From: Pseudomonadota bacterium
GTDB lineage: Bacteria; Pseudomonadota; Gammaproteobacteria; Burkholderiales; Rhodocyclaceae
DNA: 64,000 nt
Assembly: GCA_018241695.1 (NCBI GenBank)
Contig: JAFEDH010000002.1
Span: 62,001 to 126,000 of the forward strand
Direction: 5' to 3'
Below the pieces are notes generated by a model. The model was given only the letters and a program-made list of their open reading frames with translations, did no database searches and was not told the DNA's origin. A program made the translations under genes and the position numbers. Position 1 is the stretch's first letter; every line of letters begins with the position of its first letter. Positions 57,108-64,000 of this stretch are shown here, in pieces.

Positions 57108-57848
57108 ATGCAGAGAGTGGCATTGGTGACTGGCGGCATGGGTGGATTGGGAGAAGCCATTTGTATCAAGCTCGCAGCGCTCGGCTATCGCGTCGTTACG
57201 ACATACAGCCCCAGCAATTCCAAGGCGCAGGAATGGCTGAAAAGCATGGGTGACATGGGGTACGGATTCAAGGCCTATCCCTGTGATGTGGCTGATTTTG
57301 ATTCTTGCAAGGCCTGTATTGGTCAGGTCACGGCAGATCTCGGTCCGGTGGATGTTCTGGTGAACAATGCCGGCATCACCCGGGACATGACTTTCAAGAA
57401 AATGACCAAGGCGGATTGGGATGCAGTGATCGGTATCAATCTCGATTCAGTCTTCAATATGACGAAGCATGTCATGGATGGCATGACCGATCGTAGCTGG
57501 GGACGCATCATCAACATTTCCTCGGTCAATGGCCAGAAGGGGGCATTTGGCCAGACCAACTATGCAGCCGCCAAAGCCGGTATCCATGGCTTCACCAAGG
57601 CACTGGCGCTGGAAGTGGCGAAGCGGGGCGTGACGATCAACACGATTTCCCCCGGCTATATCGGGACCAAGATGGTCACCGCCATCCCCAAAGAGGTGCT
57701 GGATAGTAAAATCCTTCCCCAGATTCCCGTTTCCCGTCTGGGAAAACCCGAAGAGGTCGCAGGTCTGGTAGCCTATCTGGCTTCGGATGAGGCTGCCTTC
57801 GTAACGGGAGCCAATATTTCCATCAACGGTGGTCAGCACATGTTCTAG
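57108..57848 (+). CDS. phaB: Acetoacetyl-CoA reductase PhaB (copy 1)
   Basis: 246 residues. SDR that reduces acetoacetyl-CoA to (R)-3-hydroxybutyryl-CoA with NADPH. TGGMGGLGEAI at 8-18, NNAGITRD near 87-94, catalytic SSVNGQKGAFGQTNYAAAKAG with S, Y and K (quoted as ISSVNGQKG and TNYAAAKAG), ISPGYIGTKMV. AAGGAG 6 bases upstream. Highly similar in layout to the next gene, so a tandem duplication. Confidence 0.93.
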   Translation: MQRVALVTGGMGGLGEAICIKLAALGYRVVTTYSPSNSKAQEWLKSMGDMGYGFKAYPCDVADFDSCKACIGQVTADLGPVDVLVNNAGITRDMTFKKMTKADWDAVIGINLDSVFNMTKHVMDGMTDRSWGRIINISSVNGQKGAFGQTNYAAAKAGIHGFTKALALEVAKRGVTINTISPGYIGTKMVTAIPKEVLDSKILPQIPVSRLGKPEEVAGLVAYLASDEAAFVTGANISINGGQHMF

Positions 57849-57855
57849 GTTTTTT

Positions 57856-57877
57856 GGGACCAGGGCGGGCTGGTCCC
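57856..57877 (+). other. Hairpin between the two phaB copies
   Basis: GGGACCAG-GGCGGG-CTGGTCCC, a perfect 8-bp stem in the 61-base gap. No T-run after it (catgtac), so it probably stabilises or partly attenuates the phaC-phaB1 transcript rather than ending it. Confidence 0.5.
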
Positions 57878-57909
57878 CATGTACAGCAATGTAGGCAAAG
57901 GAAGTTGCA

Positions 57910-58650
57910 ATGAGCAAGAAAGTAGCACTTGTGACCGGAGGCATGGGCGGCTTGGGCACGGCAATCTGCAAGGCACTTGCCCAGAATGGCTATTCCGTGG
58001 TGGCGAATTGCCTGCCCGGTTTTCCCCACAAAGACGAATGGCTGGCCAATACCCGGGCCGATGGTTTTGACTTCTCTGCGGCCGAAGGGGATGTGTCGGA
58101 CTTCGAGTCATGCAAGACCATGATGGAAAAGGTCGAAGCGGATATCGGGCCGGTGGATGTCCTGGTCAATAACGCCGGTATTACCCGCGACGGCGTGATC
58201 CGCAAGATGGACCGGACCCAGTGGGATGCGGTGATGGATACCAATCTCGGTTCCCTGTTCAACGTGACTCATCAGGTGCTTGATGGCATGGCCGAACGGG
58301 GCTGGGGACGCATCATCAACATCTCGTCGGTCAATGGTGTCAAGGGGCAGTTCGGTCAGGCCAACTATTCCGCAGCCAAGGCAGGCGTACTGGGTTTTAC
58401 CCGGGCCGTGGCTCAGGAAATGGCGAAAAAGGGGGTGACGGTCAACGCCATTGCCCCCGGCTATGTTGCTACCGAAATGGTGATGGCCATTCGCCAGGAC
58501 GTGCGCGATGGCATCGTTTCGACGATTCCGGTCGGGCGCATGGGCCGGCCTGAAGAAATTGGCGGGTTGTGTGCCTATCTGGCTTCCGACATGGCAGGCT
58601 ACATTACCGGTGCCACCATCAATATCAATGGTGGTTTGCATATGTGCTGA
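57910..58650 (+). CDS. phaB: Acetoacetyl-CoA reductase PhaB (copy 2)
   Basis: 246 residues, same length and motif order as copy 1: TGGMGGLGTAI, NNAGITRDGV, ISSVNGVKGQFGQ with NYSAAKAG, IAPGYVATEMV. Residues around the substrate lid differ between copies (YSPSNSKAQEW versus CLPGFPHKDEW near 40-50), so cofactor or chain-length preference may differ. AAAGGAAG lies about 6 bases upstream. Confidence 0.93.
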   Translation: MSKKVALVTGGMGGLGTAICKALAQNGYSVVANCLPGFPHKDEWLANTRADGFDFSAAEGDVSDFESCKTMMEKVEADIGPVDVLVNNAGITRDGVIRKMDRTQWDAVMDTNLGSLFNVTHQVLDGMAERGWGRIINISSVNGVKGQFGQANYSAAKAGVLGFTRAVAQEMAKKGVTVNAIAPGYVATEMVMAIRQDVRDGIVSTIPVGRMGRPEEIGGLCAYLASDMAGYITGATININGGLHMC

Positions 58651-58668
58651 TGGTGTTTGTTCGCATTT

Positions 58669-58710
58669 CCCCCTTGCGAGAGGGGGTATGCTTCACGGCT
58701 CAACTATAAT
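58669..58710 (+). promoter_or_regulatory. Hairpin and -10 box upstream of phaR
   Basis: CCCCCT-tgcgag-AGGGGG (58669-58686) is a 6-bp stem that may end the phaB2 transcript, although no T-run follows. A perfect TATAAT lies at 58705-58710, 66 bases before the phaR start, without a good -35 at 17 bases. PhaR commonly binds near its own promoter. Confidence 0.45.
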
Positions 58711-58776
58711 CTCCGGCTTGCGCGGCGCAATGGAGCCGATGCACCGTGACAGGTGCGCAAGATCAGGAGAATCCAC

Positions 58777-59331
58777 ATGGCTCAGCGGTTGATCAAGAAA
58801 TACCCCAACCGTCGTCTCTATGACACCCGGACCAGCAGCTACATCACACTGGTCAACGTCAAGGAGATGGTGATGCAGCATGAGGATTTCAGCGTGATCG
58901 ATGCGAAGAGCGGAGAGGATCTCACCCGCAACATCCTGCTTCAGATCATTCTGGAAGAAGAAGCCGCGGGCACACCCATGTTCTCGATCGATATTTTGTC
59001 CCAGATGATCCGCTTCTACGGCAACGCCATGCAGGGCATGATGGGCAAGTATCTGGAGAACAATATCAAGGCATTTTCCGAGATGCAGTCCAAGCTCCAG
59101 GAACAGGCCAAGGCGCTCTATGGCGAAAATGCCGTATCGAGCCAGGATCTTTGGGCCCAGTTCGTTTCGTTTCAGGGGCCGGCCATGCAAAGCATGATGG
59201 GCGCGTATATGGACCAGAGCCGGAAAATGTTCCAGCAAATGCAGGACAATATGCAGGAGCAGACCCGCAAGATGTTTCCGGGTTTCCAGTTCCCCAACTA
59301 CCCGGGGTCCGCCAAGGCCGAAGAAAAATAG
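58777..59331 (+). CDS. phaR: Polyhydroxyalkanoate synthesis repressor PhaR
   Basis: 184 residues. N-terminal PHB/PHA accumulation regulator DNA-binding domain: LIKKYPNRRLYDTRTSSYITL, VMQHEDFSVIDAKSGEDLTR (quoted as KKYPNRRLYDT and FSVIDAKSGEDLTR). The C-terminal Met- and Gln-rich helix binds polymer. It represses phasin genes and itself until granules form. AGGAG 7 bases before ATG 58777 decides the start over an ATG-less upstream extension. Confidence 0.94.
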   Translation: MAQRLIKKYPNRRLYDTRTSSYITLVNVKEMVMQHEDFSVIDAKSGEDLTRNILLQIILEEEAAGTPMFSIDILSQMIRFYGNAMQGMMGKYLENNIKAFSEMQSKLQEQAKALYGENAVSSQDLWAQFVSFQGPAMQSMMGAYMDQSRKMFQQMQDNMQEQTRKMFPGFQFPNYPGSAKAEEK

Positions 59332-59358
59332 GTTCGTGGCGGCGCTCCATGAAAGCGC

Positions 59359-60690
59359 ATGTCAGAAAATCAATCCCGGAAACCGGCCACTGTCGGTTTC
59401 GTTTCCCTGGGCTGTCCCAAGGCCAGTTCGGACGCTGAACAGATCCTTACCCGTCTGCGGGCCGAGGGCTACAGCCTTTCCGGCAGCTACGAAGGTGCCG
59501 ATCTGGTGGTTGTCAATACCTGCGGCTTCATCGATGCTGCGGTACAGGAATCCCTGGATGCCATTGGCGAAGCCCTGGCCGAGAATGGCAAGGTCGTCGT
59601 GACCGGTTGTCTGGGGGCCAAGGGTGATGTGGTCCGCGAGGCGCATCCCAGCGTGCTGGCCGTTACCGGGCCTCATGCCACCCAGGAGGTGATGGATGCG
59701 ATCCATATCCATCTGCCGCCCGCCCACGATCCTTTCGTGGATCTGGTTCCGCCGCAGGGCATTCGCCTGACGCCGGACCACTATGCCTATCTGAAGATTT
59801 CCGAAGGTTGCAACCATCGCTGCACTTTTTGCATCATTCCTTCCCTGCGTGGTGATCTGGTCAGTCGTCCCGTCGGTGATGTGCTGCGGGAGGCTGAAAC
59901 CCTGGCCGCGGCGGGGGTAAAGGAATTGCTGGTGATTTCACAGGACACCAGCGCCTACGGGGTGGACGTCAAATACCGCACTGGCTTCTGGGGTGGCAAG
60001 CCTGTCAAAACGCGGCTCTACGAGCTATGCAATGCCCTGGGTGATTTCGGTATCTGGGTCCGTTTGCATTATGTCTATCCATACCCGAGCGTGGACGATC
60101 TGATTCCGCTGATGAAGGAAGGCAGGATATTGCCTTATCTGGACGTACCTTTTCAGCATGCGAGTGGCCGGATACTCAAGCTCATGAAACGCCCCGCCTC
60201 GGCGGAGAAGGTGCTGGATCGTATCCGTGCCTGGCGTAGCGAGGTGCCCGATCTCACCATCCGCAGCACTTTCATCACTGGCTTTCCGGGTGAAACCGAG
60301 GCGGAATTCAACGAACTTCTCGATTTTCTCGATGAGGCCGAGCTCGATCGCGTGGGCGCCTTCGCCTATTCGGATGTCGAAGGCGCGGTGGCCAACGCGC
60401 TGCCGGATCCGGTGCCGCCGGATCTGCGTGAAGAACGTCGCATGCGTTTGATGCGCCATCAGGAAGATATCAGCACCCGGCGGCTGGAGCGGCGTATCGG
60501 CCAGCGTATGAGCGTCCTGGTCGATGACATCGACGAGGAGGGCGCCATCGCCCGTTCCGAAGGGGATGCTCCGGAGATCGACGGCCTCGTGATCATCACC
60601 GACGGGCATGATCTGCCCGTCGGTGAATTTGCCGAAGTAATGGTCAACGACTGCGACGTGCACGACCTCTACGCCACCCTGGTGGGATGA
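59359..60690 (+). CDS. rimO: Ribosomal protein S12 methylthiotransferase RimO
   Basis: 443 residues. Radical SAM enzyme that methylthiolates Asp88 of S12. Domains: UPF0004 ([36 protein letters not shown] giving three cluster Cys), radical SAM CxxxCxxC in [13 protein letters not shown] (about 150) and a C-terminal TRAM domain. SLGCPKA and the overall length favour RimO over MiaB. Overlaps the FAD oxidase gene by ATGA. Confidence 0.95.
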   Translation: MSENQSRKPATVGFVSLGCPKASSDAEQILTRLRAEGYSLSGSYEGADLVVVNTCGFIDAAVQESLDAIGEALAENGKVVVTGCLGAKGDVVREAHPSVLAVTGPHATQEVMDAIHIHLPPAHDPFVDLVPPQGIRLTPDHYAYLKISEGCNHRCTFCIIPSLRGDLVSRPVGDVLREAETLAAAGVKELLVISQDTSAYGVDVKYRTGFWGGKPVKTRLYELCNALGDFGIWVRLHYVYPYPSVDDLIPLMKEGRILPYLDVPFQHASGRILKLMKRPASAEKVLDRIRAWRSEVPDLTIRSTFITGFPGETEAEFNELLDFLDEAELDRVGAFAYSDVEGAVANALPDPVPPDLREERRMRLMRHQEDISTRRLERRIGQRMSVLVDDIDEEGAIARSEGDAPEIDGLVIITDGHDLPVGEFAEVMVNDCDVHDLYATLVG

Positions 60691-62075
60691 CTTCACTGCT
60701 CAATGCCCTGCGTGGCGCGCTCGGCGATGCGTACGTTCTCACCGACGAATCCTCCATGGCGGCCTATTGCCTGGACTGGCGCGGCCGTTATCAGGGGCAG
60801 GCGCTTTGTGTGGCCCGGCCGGGCAATACGGCGGAAGTGTCTGCTGTCGTGCGGATGTGTGCCGATCATGGTGTCGCGGTCGTGCCCCAGGGAGGCAATA
60901 CCGGATTGTGTGGAGGCGCCACGCCTCAAGGTGGTGAGGTGGTGTTGTCGCTGTGTCGCCTCAACCGGATCCGTGCCGTAGACAGTCTCGACAATACCCT
61001 CACCGCAGAATCCGGCTGTACCCTTCATGAGGTGCAGGTAGCCGCTGCGGGAGCGGAGCGTTTGTTCCCCCTTTCTCTCGCCTCTGAAGGTACAGCCACC
61101 CTGGGTGGCAACCTCTCAACCAATGCGGGCGGTGTGCAGGTACTGCGCTATGGCAATGCGCGTGATCTGGTGCTGGGACTCGAGGTGGTGTTGCCGGATG
61201 GCCGACTCTGGAGCGGTCTGCGGCGATTGCGCAAGGACAATACCGGCTACGACATCAAGCATCTGTTCATTGGCGCCGAAGGTACCTTGGGGGTGATTAC
61301 TGCGGCCACTCTCAAACTCTTTCCCCCGCTGCGCAGCCGGGCGACCGCATGGGCGGCCGTGGCCGACCCTGATGCAGCCGTTGCCTTGCTGGCGCGATTG
61401 CTCGAGCAGACCGGGCATCGGGTGAGTGCCTTTGAGATCGTGGGGCGAGCAGCGCTGGATCTGGTGCTGCGACACATCCCTGGCAGTCGTGATCCCCTCG
61501 CCGGACAGCCGGTCTGGCAGGTGCTGATCGAACTTACCGATACCCAGCAAGCGGATCTTGACGCACGGTTGAGCCAGTGTCTTGCAGATACCGGAGACGT
61601 ATCCGATGCCGTTGTGGCCCGCAGCGTGGCTCAGGCAACAGCACTGTGGGCCCTGCGTGAAAATATTTCCGAAGCCCAGCGCTGCGAAGGTTTTTCAATC
61701 AAGCATGATGTGGCGGTGCCTGTTTCGTGTATTCCGGAGTTCATCAACCAAGCGGGCGCAGCCCTGAGCGTGGTTTGCCCCGATGTGCGAGTCGTATGTT
61801 TCGGGCATATCGGTGACGGCAATCTCCACTACAACCTGTCTCACCGCGCATCCGCCGACAATGCCGCATTCATTGCGCGTAGCGGGGAAATCAGTCGCAT
61901 CGTGCACGACATCGTTCACGCCCTGGGGGGATCCATTTCTGCCGAGCATGGTGTGGGGCAACTCAAGCGCGAAGAAATCAGGCGCTACAAATCCGGTATC
62001 GAACTGGATGTGATGCGTGCCATCAAGCGGACGCTCGATCCTGCGGGGCTGATGAATCCAGGCAAGGTGCTGTAA
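60687..62075 (+). CDS. FAD-binding oxidase, GlcD/D-2-hydroxyacid dehydrogenase type
   Basis: 462 residues. FAD_binding_4 domain: [64 protein letters not shown]-oxidase C domain: [26 protein letters not shown] and [15 protein letters not shown] (each quoted in part). Family members oxidise D-lactate, glycolate or D-2-hydroxyglutarate; which one cannot be told. The stop is followed by the tRNA promoter. Confidence 0.88.
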   Translation: MTSLLNALRGALGDAYVLTDESSMAAYCLDWRGRYQGQALCVARPGNTAEVSAVVRMCADHGVAVVPQGGNTGLCGGATPQGGEVVLSLCRLNRIRAVDSLDNTLTAESGCTLHEVQVAAAGAERLFPLSLASEGTATLGGNLSTNAGGVQVLRYGNARDLVLGLEVVLPDGRLWSGLRRLRKDNTGYDIKHLFIGAEGTLGVITAATLKLFPPLRSRATAWAAVADPDAAVALLARLLEQTGHRVSAFEIVGRAALDLVLRHIPGSRDPLAGQPVWQVLIELTDTQQADLDARLSQCLADTGDVSDAVVARSVAQATALWALRENISEAQRCEGFSIKHDVAVPVSCIPEFINQAGAALSVVCPDVRVVCFGHIGDGNLHYNLSHRASADNAAFIARSGEISRIVHDIVHALGGSISAEHGVGQLKREEIRRYKSGIELDVMRAIKRTLDPAGLMNPGKVL

Positions 62076-62092
62076 AAAAAACGTGAAACGTA

Positions 62093-62121
62093 TTTACACA
62101 GGAAAGGGCGGTCCCTATAAT
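62093..62121 (+). promoter_or_regulatory. Strong sigma-70 promoter of the tRNA operon, GC-rich discriminator
   Basis: TTTACA (62093-62098), 17-base spacer, consensus TATAAT (62116-62121), then gcgcgct. A GC-rich discriminator just after the -10 box is the hallmark of stringently controlled stable-RNA promoters. Confidence 0.85.
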
Positions 62122-62135
62122 GCGCGCTCTCTTGT

Positions 62136-62211
<76 letters not shown>

Positions 62212-62218
62212 CGACGAA

Positions 62219-62294
62219 GTCCCTATCGTCTAGAGGCCTAGGACAACACCCTTTCACGGTGTGAACCGGGGTTCGAATCCCCGTGGGGACGCCA
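62219..62294 (+). tRNA. tRNA-Glu (anticodon TTC)
   Basis: 76 bases with encoded CCA. Acceptor GTCCCTA/TGGGGAC with a G-C rich stem; anticodon stem ACACC/GGTGT, loop CTTTCAC, anticodon TTC at 62253-62255; T-arm CGGGG-TTCGAAT-CCCCG. It lies seven bases after tRNA-Ala and is clearly co-transcribed. Confidence 0.97.
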
Positions 62295-62329
62295 GCATTT
62301 CGGCCGGTGGCAATTCACTGCCGGCTACA

Positions 62330-62366
62330 AAAATGGGCATGTTCGGTTTTCCGGCATGCCCATTTT
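62330..62366 (+). terminator. Terminator of the tRNA operon, next to the rlmB start
   Basis: AAAATGGGCATG (62330-62341), 13-base loop, CATGCCCATTTT (62355-62366), a perfect 12-bp stem whose right arm ends in four T. It ends 16 bases before rlmB. Confidence 0.8.
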
Positions 62367-62382
62367 CATTGGGGAGTTCGCC

Positions 62383-63129
62383 ATGGCGGAGACGCGCATC
62401 ATCCACGGTTTTCATGCCATTGTCGCCAAGCTGCGCCACAGTGCCGAAAGCATCAAGGAAATCCACGTTGCCGAGGGGCGTCGCGATGGGCGTATGGCCG
62501 ATTTGCTCAGAGCAGCCGAGCAGGCCGGACTACGAGTGATGCCCACATCGGTCGCGCGTCTCGATGGCATGGCGGGTACCACGCGACACCAGGGCGTGGT
62601 TGCACGGATCGATGCCCGTCAGCATCATCTGACGGTGGATGATGTCCTGGAAGGGCTCACCACACCACCGCTGCTGTTGGTCCTCGATGGGATTCAGGAT
62701 CCACATAACCTGGGTGCCTGCCTGCGGGTGGCCGACGGTGCGGGCGCGCATGCCGTCATCGCTCCCCGGGATCGTGCCGTCGGCCTCAACGCCACCGCGA
62801 TCAAGGTGGCGAGCGGGGCAGCGGATACCGTGCCCTATGTCGTGGTTACCAATCTCGCTCGTACGTTGCGCGAACTCAAGGAGCGCGATATCCGGGTTGT
62901 GGGCGCGGCAGGCGATGCCGGGAACAATCTCTACAGTGTCGACCAGCGCGGCCCTCTGGCATGGGTGCTTGGCGCCGAAGGCGATGGCTTGCGCCGCCTG
63001 ACGCGGGATACCTGTGACGAACTCATTTCCATCCCCATGCGGGGCAGCGTGGAAAGCCTCAATGTTTCCGTGGCAAGCGGTGTTTGTCTTTTTGAAACGC
63101 TGCGCCAGCGCCAGAGCCAGAGCCCGTAA
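62383..63129 (+). CDS. rlmB: 23S rRNA (guanosine-2'-O-)-methyltransferase RlmB
   Basis: 248 residues. SpoU family with an N-terminal L30e-like domain (about 1-85) and the knot domain: [48 protein letters not shown] and [18 protein letters not shown]. Methylates G2251 of 23S rRNA in E. coli. ATG 62383 has GGGGAG 6 bases upstream; an ATG at 62356 lies inside the terminator stem and is rejected as the start. Confidence 0.93.
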   Translation: MAETRIIHGFHAIVAKLRHSAESIKEIHVAEGRRDGRMADLLRAAEQAGLRVMPTSVARLDGMAGTTRHQGVVARIDARQHHLTVDDVLEGLTTPPLLLVLDGIQDPHNLGACLRVADGAGAHAVIAPRDRAVGLNATAIKVASGAADTVPYVVVTNLARTLRELKERDIRVVGAAGDAGNNLYSVDQRGPLAWVLGAEGDGLRRLTRDTCDELISIPMRGSVESLNVSVASGVCLFETLRQRQSQSP

Positions 63130-63162
63130 GGGAATTGGGGCGGCCTGTCTGCCTGCGATTGC

Positions 63163-63191
63163 TTGACATTGTTACGGTATCGGGCTAACAA
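63163..63191 (+). promoter_or_regulatory. Promoter candidate for the oxidase genes
   Basis: Perfect TTGACA (63163-63168), 17-base spacer, TAACAA (63186-63191), which matches the -10 consensus only at three of six positions. GAGGAG at 63212-63217 is the ribosome binding site of the first gene. Confidence 0.55.
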
Positions 63192-63224
63192 GACGGCATA
63201 ACTTCCGAGATGAGGAGTGTGCCG

Positions 63225-63770
63225 ATGATTCCCCAGGATGAATTCTGGATGATTGCGCTGGCGGGCATGGGGTTGGTCGCAGCGGGGTTCCTGCATGTGC
63301 TTGCCCAGGCCGGGAAAACCGCAGACGAGGCGGAAAGCAGCAAATCCCAGCATACCGCCCATGTGTTGCGCCGCTGGCTGTTCGTCCTCCTTCTGGCTGT
63401 ATTCATTACCGGCAGTTGGGCCACACTGCATCATTTCCCGATTCCACGACAAAACCAGGCGCTTGAGGCAAAGCAGGTTGTCAGCGCATCCGGTCGCTTA
63501 TGGTCATGGCAGATCGAGCCGGCTACCGTGCAAGCGCACAGCCCCGTGGAATTTCAAGTGACCAGCATCGATGTCAACCACGGGTTCGCGATCTACTCGC
63601 CCGAAGGCCGTATCGTTGTGCAGACACAGGCGATGCCGGGATACACGAACAGGATTCTGCATACCTTTGATCAGCCCGGCACGTATACGGTGCGGTGTCT
63701 GGAGTACTGCGGTATCGGGCATGTGCCTATGACTGCGGAAATCAATGTCGTCGCTTCCAGGGGGGATTGA
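63225..63770 (+). CDS. coxB: Heme-copper oxidase subunit II (CuA-containing)
   Basis: 181 residues. Two hydrophobic segments (about 8-28 and 50-70) and a C-terminal cupredoxin domain. The dinuclear CuA site is complete: His in DVNHGFAIYSPEG, then C-x3-C-x3-H-x2-M in CLEYCGIGHVPM. It receives electrons from cytochrome c and passes them to subunit I. The short length suggests a B-type (ba3-like) oxidase. ATG 63225 has GAGGAG 7 bases upstream. Confidence 0.9.
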   Translation: MIPQDEFWMIALAGMGLVAAGFLHVLAQAGKTADEAESSKSQHTAHVLRRWLFVLLLAVFITGSWATLHHFPIPRQNQALEAKQVVSASGRLWSWQIEPATVQAHSPVEFQVTSIDVNHGFAIYSPEGRIVVQTQAMPGYTNRILHTFDQPGTYTVRCLEYCGIGHVPMTAEINVVASRGD

Positions 63771-63772
63771 AA

Positions 63773-64000
63773 ATGGCCGGTCTAGTCATGTATCCGGAAG
63801 ATGAGCGGCTGACGGGGGGCAACCGTACTGCCTTTGATCTCTACATTGTCTCCGCCGTCGCGTTGTTTGTGCTGATGATGCTGATCGGGGTAACCATGCG
63901 TCTGTCCCAGGCGACCTGGATCGAAGTGCCTCCGGATCTGTTTTACAAGTTCTTGTCCATGCATGGCGCCGGCATGGTGGGCACCATGGGAATGGTGACA
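63773..64000 (+). CDS. coxA: Heme-copper oxidase subunit I, 5' part (continues beyond window)
   Basis: First 76 codons, starting two bases after coxB. The first membrane segment (about 23-42, LYIVSAVALFVLMMLIGVTM) is followed by FLSMHGAGMVGTMGM, whose His is the low-spin heme ligand of subunit I. The frame is open to the last base. Confidence 0.85.
   Translation, partial: MAGLVMYPEDERLTGGNRTAFDLYIVSAVALFVLMMLIGVTMRLSQATWIEVPPDLFYKFLSMHGAGMVGTMGMVT

Overview
The window is a GC-rich, gene-dense piece of a betaproteobacterial chromosome. Gene content and order (bamA-skp-lpxD-fabZ-lpxA-lpxB-rnhB; gyrA-serC-serA-pheA-hisC-tyrA-aroA/cmk-rpsA-ihfB-lapA-lapB; a phaC-phaB-phaB-phaR cluster; a tmRNA tag reading ANDERFALAA) suggest a Rhodocyclales or Sterolibacteriaceae-like organism. 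That placement is inference from family knowledge; no search was run.

Layout. 1-7030: outer-membrane assembly and lipid A operon (3' part of bamA, skp, lpxD, fabZ, lpxA, lpxB) running into rnhB and a SpoU-type RNA methyltransferase, with many ATGA start/stop overlaps. 7027-10024: a TonB-dependent receptor and an ABC-type binding protein without transporter subunits. 10213-11433: Fsr-like MFS exporter. 11471-19936: an accessory catabolic-looking locus of two divergent arms. The leftward arm encodes a metallo-beta-lactamase (MBL) protein related to alkylsulfatases, an SDR, a TetR regulator, a sulfotransferase and a second SDR. The rightward arm encodes a zinc-type alcohol dehydrogenase, a luciferase-like monooxygenase, two AhpD-like proteins and a VOC protein. 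19951-21836: a low-molecular-weight phosphatase and a secreted lipase-like hydrolase.

21877-22196: an ssrA (tmRNA) gene in circularly permuted order, with the CCA-side acceptor piece first, a short spacer, then the coding piece. It should yield a two-piece tmRNA and is the most distinctive object in the window. 22237-25728 (minus): gph, ubiG, an OmpA-like protein and an amidohydrolase resembling MTA/SAH deaminase. 25900-37903: gyrA, then a tightly packed serine/aromatic amino-acid operon ending in an AroA-Cmk fusion, then rpsA and ihfB. 37989-43698: lapA-lapB, ugd, hldE (kinase domain only), hldD and cysM, mostly LPS/heptose functions. 43834-45002: a PolB-like exonuclease and an unknown protein. 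45027-51396 (minus): amidohydrolase, a degenerate EAL-HDOD protein, thioesterase, murI, RidA-like and class I fumarase. 51750-59331: acs, rmuC, phaC, two phaB copies and phaR. 59359-62075: rimO and a GlcD-type FAD oxidase. 62136-62294: tRNA-Ala(GGC) and tRNA-Glu(TTC) with a strong promoter and terminator, followed by rlmB. 63225-64000: heme-copper oxidase subunit II and the start of subunit I.

The core genes are ordinary and well conserved. The parts worth a second look are the permuted tmRNA, the sulfotransferase/degenerate MBL locus, and three strong terminators that each sit only 13-17 bases upstream of the next gene's start codon. No insertion sequence, CRISPR array, prophage or rRNA gene was seen.
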